From Oscillospiraceae bacterium (lineage in GTDB: Bacteria; Bacillota; Clostridia; Oscillospirales; Acutalibacteraceae): a DNA stretch of 64,000 bases. How positions within the stretch are numbered: position 1 is the stretch's first letter; each line of letters opens with the position of its first letter. The stretch covers positions 20,511-84,510 of the forward strand of contig JAQXVY010000033.1 of assembly GCA_029225165.1 (NCBI GenBank). Reading direction: 5' to 3'. Position numbers and translations under genes: made by a program. The notes beneath the pieces were generated by a model, which was not told the origin of the DNA, did no database searches, and saw only the letters and a program-made list of their open reading frames with translations. Shown piece by piece: positions 42,365 through 50,606 of the stretch.

Positions 42365-43168
42365 GTGCTGATTTGCCCCATTTGCGGTGAGGAGCTTTCT
42401 CCTCACAAAAAGTCACTCCTTTGTGTCAACAAACATTGCTTTGATTTTGCCAAACAGGGTTACATCAACCTTTTGCCTGTTCAGCAGAAGAAGAGTCTGC
42501 ACCCCGGCGACAGCAGGGAAATGCTCCTTGCAAGGCGGAACTTTTTGTCAAAGGGTTTTTATTCCAAAATACTTGATACTGTTACTGTTCTAATTGAAAA
42601 GTACAGTAAAAATCCTCAAAGCTACCTTGACATTGGCTGTGGTGAGGGGTACTACACAGCGGGTATTTGTGATAAAATTCCCTTTAAGTGTGCTATTGGC
42701 ACGGACATAGCCAAGGAGGCTGTTAAAATGTGCTGTAGCAGGACAAAGGACATAGAATGGGTTGTGGCGACAGCATCACATTTGCCTGTTAAGGACAACA
42801 GTATTGATGTAATCACTGCAATTTTCTCTTTGGTAGTGCCGGGTGAATACTATAAAAAGTTAAATAAAGGTGGAATAATCGTAGAGGTTTCTGCCGGAAA
42901 CAATCACCTGATTGAGTTAAAAAGAGAAATATATGATAATGTTTTTGAGCAGAATAAAAAACAGGGAGATGTAAGTGAATTTTTTACAACTCTGTATCAG
43001 GGGAAGATAGAATTTTCTCTATCCTTACAGGGTGACGACCTTAAAAATCTTTTGACTATGACTCCCCATATTAACAGAATAAATATTGAAAGCAAAAATC
43101 GGCTTTACTCCCTTAGCTACCTTGATTTGACGGTGGACTGCAATGTAAGGGTGCTTGTGAAAAACTAA
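42365..43168 (+). CDS. rlmA: 23S rRNA (guanine-N1)-methyltransferase, RlmA family
   Basis: 267 residues from GTG at 42365, with GGAGGGG upstream; the ATG at 42317 lies ahead of this SD and would add unrelated residues before the zinc finger. An N-terminal zinc ribbon (Cys4, Cys7, Cys20, Cys25/His24: MLICPICGEE and CVNKHCFDFAKQGY) is followed by a class I SAM methyltransferase domain (YLDIGCGEGYYTAG near residue 88, DIAKEAVKM). The family methylates G745 or G748 of 23S rRNA; the latter position can affect tylosin-type macrolide binding. Which of the two is modified is not deducible here. Confidence 0.9.
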   Translation: MLICPICGEELSPHKKSLLCVNKHCFDFAKQGYINLLPVQQKKSLHPGDSREMLLARRNFLSKGFYSKILDTVTVLIEKYSKNPQSYLDIGCGEGYYTAGICDKIPFKCAIGTDIAKEAVKMCCSRTKDIEWVVATASHLPVKDNSIDVITAIFSLVVPGEYYKKLNKGGIIVEVSAGNNHLIELKREIYDNVFEQNKKQGDVSEFFTTLYQGKIEFSLSLQGDDLKNLLTMTPHINRINIESKNRLYSLSYLDLTVDCNVRVLVKN

Positions 43169-43203
43169 AATTTTAGCCGTAACCATAAACAGGAGAACAG
43201 ATT

Positions 43204-44637
43204 ATGAGACAAACCAAAATTATTTGTACTATCGGACCTGCCTGTAACAACAAGGAAACTATCCTTAAGATGATTGACGCAGGTATGAATGTTGCCCGTT
43301 TTAATATGTCCCACGGTGACTATGACGAGCTGGAAAAAACCTTTGGAGTAGTTAAGGAGGCAATCCGTGAAAGCGGAAAAAATGTTGCACTTCTCCTTGA
43401 CACAAAGGGTCCTGAGGTGAGGATAGGTCATATTGACGGGGGAAGCACCGAGATTGTTGAGGGTCAGGAATTTACCCTTTACAGGGATGAAATTATAGGC
43501 GACAACAAGGGTGTTTCAATCAGCTATCCAAAGCTTATTAAAAAACTCCAAAAAGACCACATTCAAAGCGGACTAAAGCTCCTTTTGGATGACGGTAAAA
43601 TCACTATGGAGATTACCGATGTGCAGAGCGATAGAATTGTCTGCAAGGTGCTTGTTGGCGGTGTTTTGGGAAGTCGCAAGAGCATAAATATGCCTGACTA
43701 CAACATTGATATGCCATATGTCAGCGCCAGGGACAGAGAGGATATTGCATTTGGCTTAAAAATGGGGGTAAATGTTATTGCCGCCTCATTTGTCAGGGAC
43801 GCTGACGATGTGCGAACACTAAAGGACTATGTTGAGTCCATTGGTGGTGAGCATATCGGTATTATCTCCAAAATCGAGTGCCAGTCAGGTGTTGATGACA
43901 TTGACGAAATCCTTGACGAGTCAGACGGCATTATGGTAGCCAGAGGTGATATGGGTGTGGAAATTCCATTTATGGAGATACCCGAAATCCAAAAGGCACT
44001 TATCTTTAAAACAGTTTTAAGGGGTAAATTTGTCATCACAGCAACTCAAATGTTGGAGAGTATGACAACCTGTCCAAGACCTACAAGAGCAGAAATCTCC
44101 GATGTTGCCAACGCCGTTTATGACGGCACATCAGCTGTTATGCTCAGCGGAGAGTCAGCCGCCGGTATGTACCCTGTGGAGAGTGTTCAGGCGCTTTCCT
44201 CAATTTGTGAGGAGGCAGAGGCTCACAGGGAATTTTCCAACCTTGAATCCCTTATCCAGACCTATGAGGTGGGTTCAAGCCTAAGACAAAACCTTTGTGC
44301 AAGTGCAAAGACTATTGCAGAAAACATTGGTGCAAAGGCGATTGTAATCGAGTCGGCAACAGGTCACGTGCCAAGAATTATGGCTCATTTCAGACCAAAA
44401 TGTCCTATCATTGCAGTTGTTACAGATGAAGAGGTGTGCAAAAAGCTGTGCCTTTACTGGGGTATTTTTCCTGTTTTGTGCGAGGAGAAGAAAACCATTG
44501 AAGAAATCACACAGCAAAGCCGTAAAAAAGCCCTTGAAACAGGACTTGTTAAAAAGGGTGACACAGTAATCGTCCTCACATCATCAAGAACACTTAACAG
44601 AGCGGGAACAGACACACTAAACATTAGGGATATTTAA
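43204..44637 (+). CDS. pyk: Pyruvate kinase
   Basis: 477 residues, the standard three-domain enzyme without the extra C-terminal PEP-utiliser domain of bacilli. It makes pyruvate and ATP from PEP and ADP. Motifs: TKIICTIGPACNNKETI, MNVARFNMSHG, LLDTKGPEVRIG, DKG-type metal site region VIAASFVRDADDV, the pyruvate kinase signature region IISKIECQSGVDDIDEI with catalytic Lys, VARGDMGVEIP and TQMLESM. The C-terminal allosteric domain begins near residue 350. Promoter not obvious; it follows rlmA by 35 bases and aroK follows two bases later, so a three-gene operon is likely. Confidence 0.97.
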   Translation: MRQTKIICTIGPACNNKETILKMIDAGMNVARFNMSHGDYDELEKTFGVVKEAIRESGKNVALLLDTKGPEVRIGHIDGGSTEIVEGQEFTLYRDEIIGDNKGVSISYPKLIKKLQKDHIQSGLKLLLDDGKITMEITDVQSDRIVCKVLVGGVLGSRKSINMPDYNIDMPYVSARDREDIAFGLKMGVNVIAASFVRDADDVRTLKDYVESIGGEHIGIISKIECQSGVDDIDEILDESDGIMVARGDMGVEIPFMEIPEIQKALIFKTVLRGKFVITATQMLESMTTCPRPTRAEISDVANAVYDGTSAVMLSGESAAGMYPVESVQALSSICEEAEAHREFSNLESLIQTYEVGSSLRQNLCASAKTIAENIGAKAIVIESATGHVPRIMAHFRPKCPIIAVVTDEEVCKKLCLYWGIFPVLCEEKKTIEEITQQSRKKALETGLVKKGDTVIVLTSSRTLNRAGTDTLNIRDI

Positions 44638-44639
44638 CT

Positions 44640-45158
44640 ATGAAAAATATTGTTTTAATCGGAATGCCCGGCAGTGGAAAAAGCACCGTCGGGGTTATCC
44701 TTGCAAAGGAGCTGGGATACAAATTTGTTGATACGGATATTTTGATTTGCGAAAGGGAAAATACAACCCTGCAAAATATCATCAACACACAGGGAGTACC
44801 ACAACTGCTAAAGATTGAGGGTATTGTGGGCGAGGAGCTAAAAACAAGTAAAACAGTAATAGCCACAGGCGGTTCAATGGTGTTTTCGGATAAGGCTATG
44901 GAAAACCTGAAAAGGGACAGCGTTTGCGTGTTTATTGATGTTCCTCTGCCTGAAATCAAGCGTAGGGTAAGGAACATTGACACCAGGGGAATTGCTATGG
45001 AAAAGGGGGAAACCCTTGACACCCTGTACGATAAGCGAATGCCAAAATACAGAGAATACGCAGACATAACAGTCAGCGTAAACCAGCGTGGCAGAATTGA
45101 AAGTGTTGTTACAAAAATAATAGAGAAGATAAAAGAAAAGGATTGTTCCCAAAAGTAG
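44640..45158 (+). CDS. aroK: Shikimate kinase
   Basis: 172 residues, P-loop kinase phosphorylating shikimate in aromatic amino acid synthesis. Walker A GMPGSGKST at 8-16, the substrate-binding DTD motif in YKFVDTDILICE, the GGS motif in VIATGGSMVFSD, and a lid region RNIDTRGIAM. The Arg that normally follows the DTD-helix region is not clear (LKIEGIVGEEL replaces the usual FRxxE), so the shikimate-binding arginine may be substituted; function as another small-molecule kinase is a minor possibility. It starts two bases after pyk. The terminator overlaps its stop codon. Confidence 0.85.
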   Translation: MKNIVLIGMPGSGKSTVGVILAKELGYKFVDTDILICERENTTLQNIINTQGVPQLLKIEGIVGEELKTSKTVIATGGSMVFSDKAMENLKRDSVCVFIDVPLPEIKRRVRNIDTRGIAMEKGETLDTLYDKRMPKYREYADITVSVNQRGRIESVVTKIIEKIKEKDCSQK

Positions 45159-45175
45159 GGGACAATCCTTTTTTA
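45137..45175 (+). terminator. Terminator after aroK
   Basis: AAAGGATTGTTCCC...GGGGACAATCCTTT then TTT; the stem begins inside the coding sequence. Confidence 0.9.
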
Positions 45176-45234
45176 AAATTGATAAAGTGAAAAATTGTTA
45201 TAGCTATATGAATTCTGCGGTCACTCTCCTGCTC

Positions 45235-45500
45235 TGTCATTCCGAGGAAACGAAGTGACCGAGGAATCTGAAAGGATAGCAGTAGTACATTAATCGACAC
45301 TATCAGGGTATATGAAAGTATGGACTAAACAAAGGCTCCCTCGGAGGAGGGGGCTGTCGGCTATGCCGACTGGGGGAGTGAAAAAGTAGTCAATATATCT
45401 TTCTTTGTCTTTAGATGTTAAAGTTTGAGTCAGTATTTGAAATCCAACTATCATCTAAAGACAAAATAAGCAAAAGAGAACACTTTTTCCCTCCTTCCAC
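45235..45500 (+). repeat. Composite repeat: truncated 147-bp element fused to family-2 element
   Basis: 147-bp family to about 45326, then AAACAAAGGCTCCCTCGG, GGGGGCTGTCGGCTATGCC, GTCTTTAGATGTTA and the inverted partner CATCTAAAGAC near 45451. Same junction as at 20430 and 23838. Confidence 0.75.
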
Positions 45501-45523
45501 CGCAAGCGGTCACTCTCCTGCTC

Positions 45524-45670
45524 TGTCATTCCGAGCTTGTCGAGGAATCCCCCACCTCTACCACTCATTCTGTCAGGAAAATCATACTTTCCTGTAACCT
45601 GATAGTGTCGATTTATGCACTACTGCTATCCTTTCAGATTCCTCGGTCGCTTTGCTCCCTCAGAATGACA
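45524..45670 (-). repeat. 147-bp inverted-end element, copy 9 (full length)
   Basis: TGTCATTCCGAGCTTGTCGA to CTCAGAATGACA, facing the truncated copy at 45235 across the family-2 element. No gene in 45159-45737. Confidence 0.85.
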
Positions 45671-45737
45671 GGGAAGGGCGGTTGGAATGACGGGGTATGG
45701 ATTTTCCCTTAAGTAGACGATATTTAACTTTCATCAA

Positions 45738-46601
45738 CTACTTAAAACTAAAAACCTTTTTCAAGTTGCTTTTGTACTCGTCATCCAAGTCCTCTGCAAC
45801 CTCGTTGTAGGTGCATTTAAAGTTAATAGTAGCACCTGTACTGTCTAATTTTTCAAGTAAATCTGCTATAAAAACATAGTCGTTTCCGTCATCATATTTT
45901 TCGATTTCCGTGTGATGGTCGCCCTCGTACCTAAATTTAACCTTTTTTCCGTTACTCATATGTAAATCCAACTCAAAATATCCGCCGTCACTGCAATCAA
46001 CATCTACACTTTCCGCATCGTTATAACTATACACAGTGCCCTTTGGGTTAGCAAAGCTTGTGGATATAATTTTGTCACTTGTAATTACGGTGGTGTTAAA
46101 GGTGTAGCAATAGAATATCCCTGCCACTATTACTAAAAGCACCGCTACGATACCCAACAAAGCAACAACATCCTTTGTGTGAGTTTTTTCTCCCTCTTCT
46201 TCCTTTTCCTTTTCAATGAAGGTAAAGTCCTCTGACTTTTTCCTTGATTTCTTAACTGCAAACACCACGCCCAAAACCATAAGCACTACAATTAATAAAG
46301 CAAGGTAGGAAAGAAACATAGATGAAAAGAACATTGCAATATCTAAAATACCTTCTTTTCTTCCAAGGTATTCAATAGTACCGTAGGAATTAAAGGGCAA
46401 AATACTTAATGAACAAAGTAATTTTAGAACGAAAAACGAGCCGACAAACCCTGCAATTATAAGAAGAAAAAGCAAAATCTTTTTGATTGATTGTTTATTA
46501 AGTTTTTTATCTTTTTTATCTTTTTTGAGGTTTATAGCGTCAAATATGATTTCTATAATACCAAAAAATAATTCAAATATAATTTCAAATACTTCTTCCA
46601 T
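45738..46601 (-). CDS. Membrane protein of unknown function
   Basis: 287 residues, not recognised. A hydrophobic amphipathic N-terminus is followed by transmembrane segments at about 41-65, 88-115 and 145-167, with a charged cytoplasmic loop (KKSRKKSEDFTFIEKEKEEE) between the second and third. The C-terminal 115 residues after the last helix are probably extracellular. Monocistronic, ends beside repeats. It has the look of many poorly conserved Clostridia membrane proteins. Confidence 0.72.
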   Translation of the reverse strand: MEEVFEIIFELFFGIIEIIFDAINLKKDKKDKKLNKQSIKKILLFLLIIAGFVGSFFVLKLLCSLSILPFNSYGTIEYLGRKEGILDIAMFFSSMFLSYLALLIVVLMVLGVVFAVKKSRKKSEDFTFIEKEKEEEGEKTHTKDVVALLGIVAVLLVIVAGIFYCYTFNTTVITSDKIISTSFANPKGTVYSYNDAESVDVDCSDGGYFELDLHMSNGKKVKFRYEGDHHTEIEKYDDGNDYVFIADLLEKLDSTGATINFKCTYNEVAEDLDDEYKSNLKKVFSFK

Positions 46602-46700
46602 TTGCTACCTCAATATAGTATGGTTTCTACAAAGCCATTATAACATAGCATTGAAAAAAGTAAATAAAAAGTTATTTTATGTGGAAAATACGGCTAAATC

Positions 46701-46736
46701 ACAGTCCTGTTTATAGGACTGTTGATGTGTTATAAT
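46701..46736 (+). promoter_or_regulatory. Inverted repeat and -10 box upstream of the SWIM gene
   Basis: ACAGTCCT-GTTTAT-AGGACTGT is a perfect 8-bp inverted repeat over the expected -35 region, followed nine bases later by TATAAT (46731-46736). A regulator-dependent promoter or operator is plausible. Confidence 0.5.
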
Positions 46737-46767
46737 TTAGGTGTAAAAAAGAAAAGGAGGAATAGTG

Positions 46768-47583
46768 ATGACATATAAGATAGGTTTTTACGCAGATGAC
46801 AAGACGGAGAGCAGAGAAATTGTTACTGCCCAGGGAGAGGTAAAGACAGCTCCCGTAAAATCTGTGGTTCAGGTTTATTTTCCCGACCGAAACAGGGAAT
46901 ATGCCTACTACAACGACACCTTTGACCTGCACAACGGCGATATAGTCTATGTTGACGGTAAGCTGGAGGGTTTGCGTGGAAGAGTTGTGAATGTGTCCTA
47001 CAACTTTAAAATCAAGCTGTCGGACTACAAGCGTGTTATCGGCAAGGCTGATGTTGATGTAAAAGGTGAATTGCATATTGGCGGAAGTCACCTTGTGTCT
47101 TTTGACAGCACCGTTATTCCTTACGAAAAAATTATAACATGGTTTAAAGCACCGAAAAATCCGGAGGAGGAGTATGTACAGGGAGGGGACAACACCGCAT
47201 TTCCGTTAAGCGACTTATCCCTTATGAATATCAGTCCCGATGTTGCCGAGCGTGGCAGTGATTACTACTTGGGAAACAGAGTTGCGTATATCTGTCTTGA
47301 CGGAACAAAAGGCAAGGCTATTGTTGAGGGCGGTAAGGCATACGAGCTTGAATTTACATACCAAAACGGAGAAGTCAGTAACCTTGTGTGCGACTGCTTT
47401 TGCAGTTTTGCCTGCAAACACCAGCTTGCAACTATGCTACAACTCAGGGAAACCTTGGAATATATTGAGGAAAACCACAGGGAAACCTTCGCCCAAACAA
47501 ACTATTTTTCAGCGGTGAACAAAAAACTGTTCTACTCGTTTGTAATGGACAACCGAAAAACAGGAAGTATTACTTTGGGGTAA
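46768..47583 (+). CDS. SWIM zinc-finger protein
   Basis: 271 residues. The C-terminal part contains the SWIM motif CxCx(n)CxH as CDCFCSFACKH near residues 210-220, preceded by AYELEFTYQNGEVSNLVC. The N-terminal 140 residues (YFPDRNREYAYYNDTFDLHN, GRVVNVSYNFKIKLSDYKR) are not recognised. SWIM domains bind DNA or proteins, often beside SNF2 helicases, but none is adjacent here. ATG at 46768 has AGGAGG seven bases upstream; the GTG one codon earlier is possible. Monocistronic. Confidence 0.8.
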   Translation: MTYKIGFYADDKTESREIVTAQGEVKTAPVKSVVQVYFPDRNREYAYYNDTFDLHNGDIVYVDGKLEGLRGRVVNVSYNFKIKLSDYKRVIGKADVDVKGELHIGGSHLVSFDSTVIPYEKIITWFKAPKNPEEEYVQGGDNTAFPLSDLSLMNISPDVAERGSDYYLGNRVAYICLDGTKGKAIVEGGKAYELEFTYQNGEVSNLVCDCFCSFACKHQLATMLQLRETLEYIEENHRETFAQTNYFSAVNKKLFYSFVMDNRKTGSITLG

Positions 47584-47743
47584 AACAAAATAAGACCTTA
47601 GGAAACACAGCCAATACATTTTAGTATTGCAAAACCGAGTATTGTGGAAATATTGTGTATGGAGTAAAATATAAATACCCCTGAAATATTTTTTACAAAA
47701 AATGAACCGAATTAACCTCTGAAGTATCTAATAAGTGAATAAA

Positions 47744-47903
47744 GGAAACACTGAATAAATCACTTTACACATCTTGTTTGCATATTTTCTGCCGGTATGC
47801 CTAAAAAATCCTCGCAATGCGTCAGCATTCCTGCGGTTTTTTGAACGAACTGACGAAAAATCTGACGGCACAATCTGTGCAAATGATTTAATCAGTGTTT
47901 CCC
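47744..47903 (+). mobile_element. MITE-like element, copy 1 (160 bp)
   Basis: Ends GGAAACACTGAATAAATCA and TGATTTAATCAGTGTTTCCC are inverted repeats of about 20 bases with one mismatch. The interior AATGCGTCAGCATTCCTGCG and ACTGACGAAAAATCTGACGG match copy 2 at 54804. It ends 20 bases before the anti-sigma gene start, directly ahead of its ribosome binding site. No transposase is encoded. Confidence 0.82.
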
Positions 47904-47922
47904 AAAACAAGGAGGTTCTTTT

Positions 47923-49278
47923 ATGAAGAAAGAAGATTTAAAAACAATCTACGGAAAATCTTCGCAGGATTTTCACAGCTGTGTTCTTGAAACACTAAAT
48001 TCCCTTGACGAAAAAGGGAAGAAGCCTTACAAAAGCACAAAAAATGTAAGGAGAATTTTGGCAATCGCCTGTGCAATAGCGTTGGCTATGGCTATGGCAA
48101 CTGTTGCGGTAGCCACAGGAGTTTTCGGACTTTTCGGTCGTCAGGTTGGAAATTACGGAGCTAATGTTAAGGTGGAAAATGAGGAAACAACAACCTCAGC
48201 CAAGCCAAAGTATGTTAAGGTAATTCTTGACAATGTTCCAAGGGGTTATCAGCTTGTGCATGAGCAGATAGACTTCTACTGCTACTATTTTCAGGGAAAC
48301 TATGACAGCGGTGTATGGAGTTTCTCCATTGATGTTGAAGATGCAGATGAATACGAGGAAACAAAGGGATATGTGGTTGAAACAACAGAAGAAGAATACA
48401 ACGGACATAAGGCTATAATTTATAAGATACATCCGGACGAAAATTCTGAAGATTACTGTTATTCTGCTGTGGTGTACTTTGAAGATTTTGGCAGAGTAGT
48501 AACAGTTGACACTATGATAACAGAGGGCAGCAGTCCAAGCTATGAGGATATCACCAATATAGTTAAGGGATTAAGACTGGAGGACTATCCCGATTATGTA
48601 GAGCCTAAATATGAAGAGGATGAATACATAGATTGTGACGCTGAGGATATAATTGTCCCAACGGATTTTGGAGAGGATTTGTATCTTACCTCGGTAACAA
48701 AGGACGATGGCGCAAATTTCATTGTGAAAGTAAAATCTGTTGAAGAAAGAACAGACGCCAAGGGGCTTCTATACAATGATTTCTTCCATGAGGTTAATGC
48801 AAATCTTTACGACCAATATTTCGATGCCGACAAAAATCTTATTACCCCATATACAAGAACAGATGTTTATCATGGTGACGGCATCAACACTCGTGACAAG
48901 AGCAAGAAAGTAAAGGACGACAAACATTTTTATCTTGTGAATGTGGATATTACTTGCCTTAACAAGGATATTGGCGACCTAACAGGTGAAATGCTATCCA
49001 CCAGTGTTGTAAAATACATTGACGGAAAAACTACTTTCTCCGCAACAGGAGGAGAAGTCAGGGAAATTTATATTAAAGGCTTAGACCAAAAGACAAGTCT
49101 TAAAAAAGGAAAGACAAAAACTGTTACCTACGGAATTATTGTAGATGACGACGCAATTGACGATACATACCTAAACATTGAAGTTGATTATGTAACTCGT
49201 GACGAAGTACAAAAGATGATTCTCCACGACCCTACTATGTATTTAATAAGCTTAAGGGAGGCGCTGAATAGTGACTAA
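47923..49278 (+). CDS. Membrane-anchored anti-sigma-factor-like protein
   Basis: 451 residues with a cytoplasmic N-terminus (about 1-43), one transmembrane helix (about 44-66) and a large external part. The external region has a domain around 95-225 (NVPRGYQLVHEQIDFYCYYF), an acidic linker, and a C-terminal beta domain (about 265-440) with HFYLVNVDITCLNKDIGDLT and VTYGIIVDDDAIDDTYLNIE that resembles DUF4352-type folds. It precedes and overlaps an ECF sigma gene by eight bases, so anti-sigma function is inferred from context. AAGGAGG precedes the ATG immediately after a MITE-like element. Confidence 0.78.
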   Translation: MKKEDLKTIYGKSSQDFHSCVLETLNSLDEKGKKPYKSTKNVRRILAIACAIALAMAMATVAVATGVFGLFGRQVGNYGANVKVENEETTTSAKPKYVKVILDNVPRGYQLVHEQIDFYCYYFQGNYDSGVWSFSIDVEDADEYEETKGYVVETTEEEYNGHKAIIYKIHPDENSEDYCYSAVVYFEDFGRVVTVDTMITEGSSPSYEDITNIVKGLRLEDYPDYVEPKYEEDEYIDCDAEDIIVPTDFGEDLYLTSVTKDDGANFIVKVKSVEERTDAKGLLYNDFFHEVNANLYDQYFDADKNLITPYTRTDVYHGDGINTRDKSKKVKDDKHFYLVNVDITCLNKDIGDLTGEMLSTSVVKYIDGKTTFSATGGEVREIYIKGLDQKTSLKKGKTKTVTYGIIVDDDAIDDTYLNIEVDYVTRDEVQKMILHDPTMYLISLREALNSD

Positions 49279-49738
49279 AGACGAATTCACACGCCTTGTG
49301 CTTGAAAGTGAAGAAACCCTCTACAAGGTTTCAATGTCAATGCTGAGAAACGAAAAGGACTGTGAGGATGCTGTGCAAACAGCAATCCTCACCGCCTACG
49401 AAAAGCTTAACACCCTTAAAAATGAAGAGTATTTCAAGACCTGGATTGTTCGCATTTTAATCAACACCTGCAACAAACATCTTAACAGTCGTAAAAAGAT
49501 AGTTGATATACAGGACTATCAAAATACAACTCAAACCTCAAACTTCTCTCCCGAGGAGCTTGAGGTTAGACTGGCTGTGGAAAAACTGCCACTAAAAATA
49601 AGACAGGTTGTGGTGCTTTACTACACAGAGGGCTTTTCCGTGAAGGACATAAAGGACATACTGAAAATCCCCGAAGGAACAGTGAAAAGCCGACTTTCAA
49701 AGGGCAGAGAACTGCTTAAAATAGAGTTGGATAAATAG
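49271..49738 (+). CDS. ECF-type RNA polymerase sigma factor
   Basis: 155 residues. Region 2 (about 10-75) includes LRNEKDCEDAVQTAILTAYE and FKTWIVRILINTCN; region 4 (about 100-152) includes LPLKIRQVVVLYYTEGFSVK and IPEGTVKSRLSKGRELLK. GTG start at 49271 with GGGAGG eight bases upstream. Here the anti-sigma gene comes first and the sigma gene second, the opposite of the pair at 30855-32995. A terminator follows. Confidence 0.9.
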   Translation: MTKDEFTRLVLESEETLYKVSMSMLRNEKDCEDAVQTAILTAYEKLNTLKNEEYFKTWIVRILINTCNKHLNSRKKIVDIQDYQNTTQTSNFSPEELEVRLAVEKLPLKIRQVVVLYYTEGFSVKDIKDILKIPEGTVKSRLSKGRELLKIELDK

Positions 49739-49748
49739 TCTGTAAATA

Positions 49749-49786
49749 AAAGGCTTTGGAGAAATTAATCTTCAAAGCCTTTTTTG
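49749..49786 (+). terminator. Terminator after the second sigma gene
   Basis: AAAAGGCTTTGGAG...CTTCAAAGCCTTTTTT. Confidence 0.9.
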
Positions 49787-49836
49787 ATAGGTCAATTAAT
49801 AATTTATGGACAATTATTCTTATATTGTTAACAAGA

Positions 49837-49870
49837 AACGGCTTAAACACTGGGTTTAAGCCATTTTTTG
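49837..49870 (+). terminator. Recurring hairpin AACGGCTTAAAC, copy 1
   Basis: AACGGCTTAAAC-ACTG-GGTTTAAGCC then ATTTTTT. Near-identical hairpins occur at 50534 and 62992. Confidence 0.8.
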
Positions 49871-49893
49871 ACGAGAAAATAAAGCCACAAAAC

Positions 49894-50040
49894 TGTCATT
49901 CCGAGCTTGTCGAGGAATCCCCTGCCTCTACCACTTACTTTGTTAGAAAAATCACACTTTCCTATAACCTGTTAGTGTCAATTTAGGCACAACTGCTATC
50001 CTTTCAGATTCTTCAGTCGCTTTGCTCCCTCAGAATGACA
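49894..50040 (-). repeat. 147-bp inverted-end element, copy 10 (full length)
   Basis: TGTCATTCCGAGCTTGTCGA to CTCAGAATGACA. Confidence 0.85.
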
Positions 50041-50124
50041 GGGTGAATGGACAAATATTTTTTTCTATGGTAAAATAGTTGTGTAAAATTGGCTGACGGT
50101 GTGGGATTTACAGGAGGAAACCAT

Positions 50125-50514
50125 ATGAACAGGTCATTAACACTTATTTTGTTGGCAATATTTATGGTTGCACTAATGGGCGGATGTAACGAAAAGCCTA
50201 TTACCGAGGAGGTTGATTTCTCAAAGATAGAAAAATTGTCCATTATTACACCTGACGAAAAGGAAATATTCTTAAATGACAGCGACAAAAAGATAGTCAC
50301 AGACATTTTATCAAAGGCTGAAATTTCAACGGAAACAGAGGATTTTGACGGAGGGATTTTCTTACGGGCATACAGCGGTGACAAAATCCTGTGGAATATT
50401 ACAGTATACGACGCAAACCACATCTCCACCGGCACAGGCTCCGATGTGATGTACAAAATATCGGAAAGCGACTATAAAATGATTGATGATATTTATGTGA
50501 AAAGTGTACAGTAA
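50125..50514 (+). CDS. Small lipoprotein of unknown function
   Basis: 129 residues from ATG at 50125 with AGGAGG six bases upstream. A signal peptide ends in a lipobox-like MGGC, so Cys22 would be lipidated. The mature 107 residues (KIEKLSIITPDEKEIFLNDS, EDFDGGIFLRAYSGDKILWN) are not a recognised family. Monocistronic, closed by the recurring AACGGCTTAAAC hairpin. Confidence 0.75.
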   Translation: MNRSLTLILLAIFMVALMGGCNEKPITEEVDFSKIEKLSIITPDEKEIFLNDSDKKIVTDILSKAEISTETEDFDGGIFLRAYSGDKILWNITVYDANHISTGTGSDVMYKISESDYKMIDDIYVKSVQ

Positions 50515-50533
50515 AAACTAATATTGATAACAA

Positions 50534-50564
50534 GAACGGCTTAAACACTGGGTTTAAGCCGTTT
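50534..50564 (+). terminator. Recurring hairpin AACGGCTTAAAC, copy 2
   Basis: AACGGCTTAAAC-ACTG-GGTTTAAGCCGTT then TATTA; a weaker T-tract than copy 1. Confidence 0.7.
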
Positions 50565-50606
50565 ATTACGAGGGTATTATATAATGTTTAGGCAAGTGTA
50601 TCCTTA

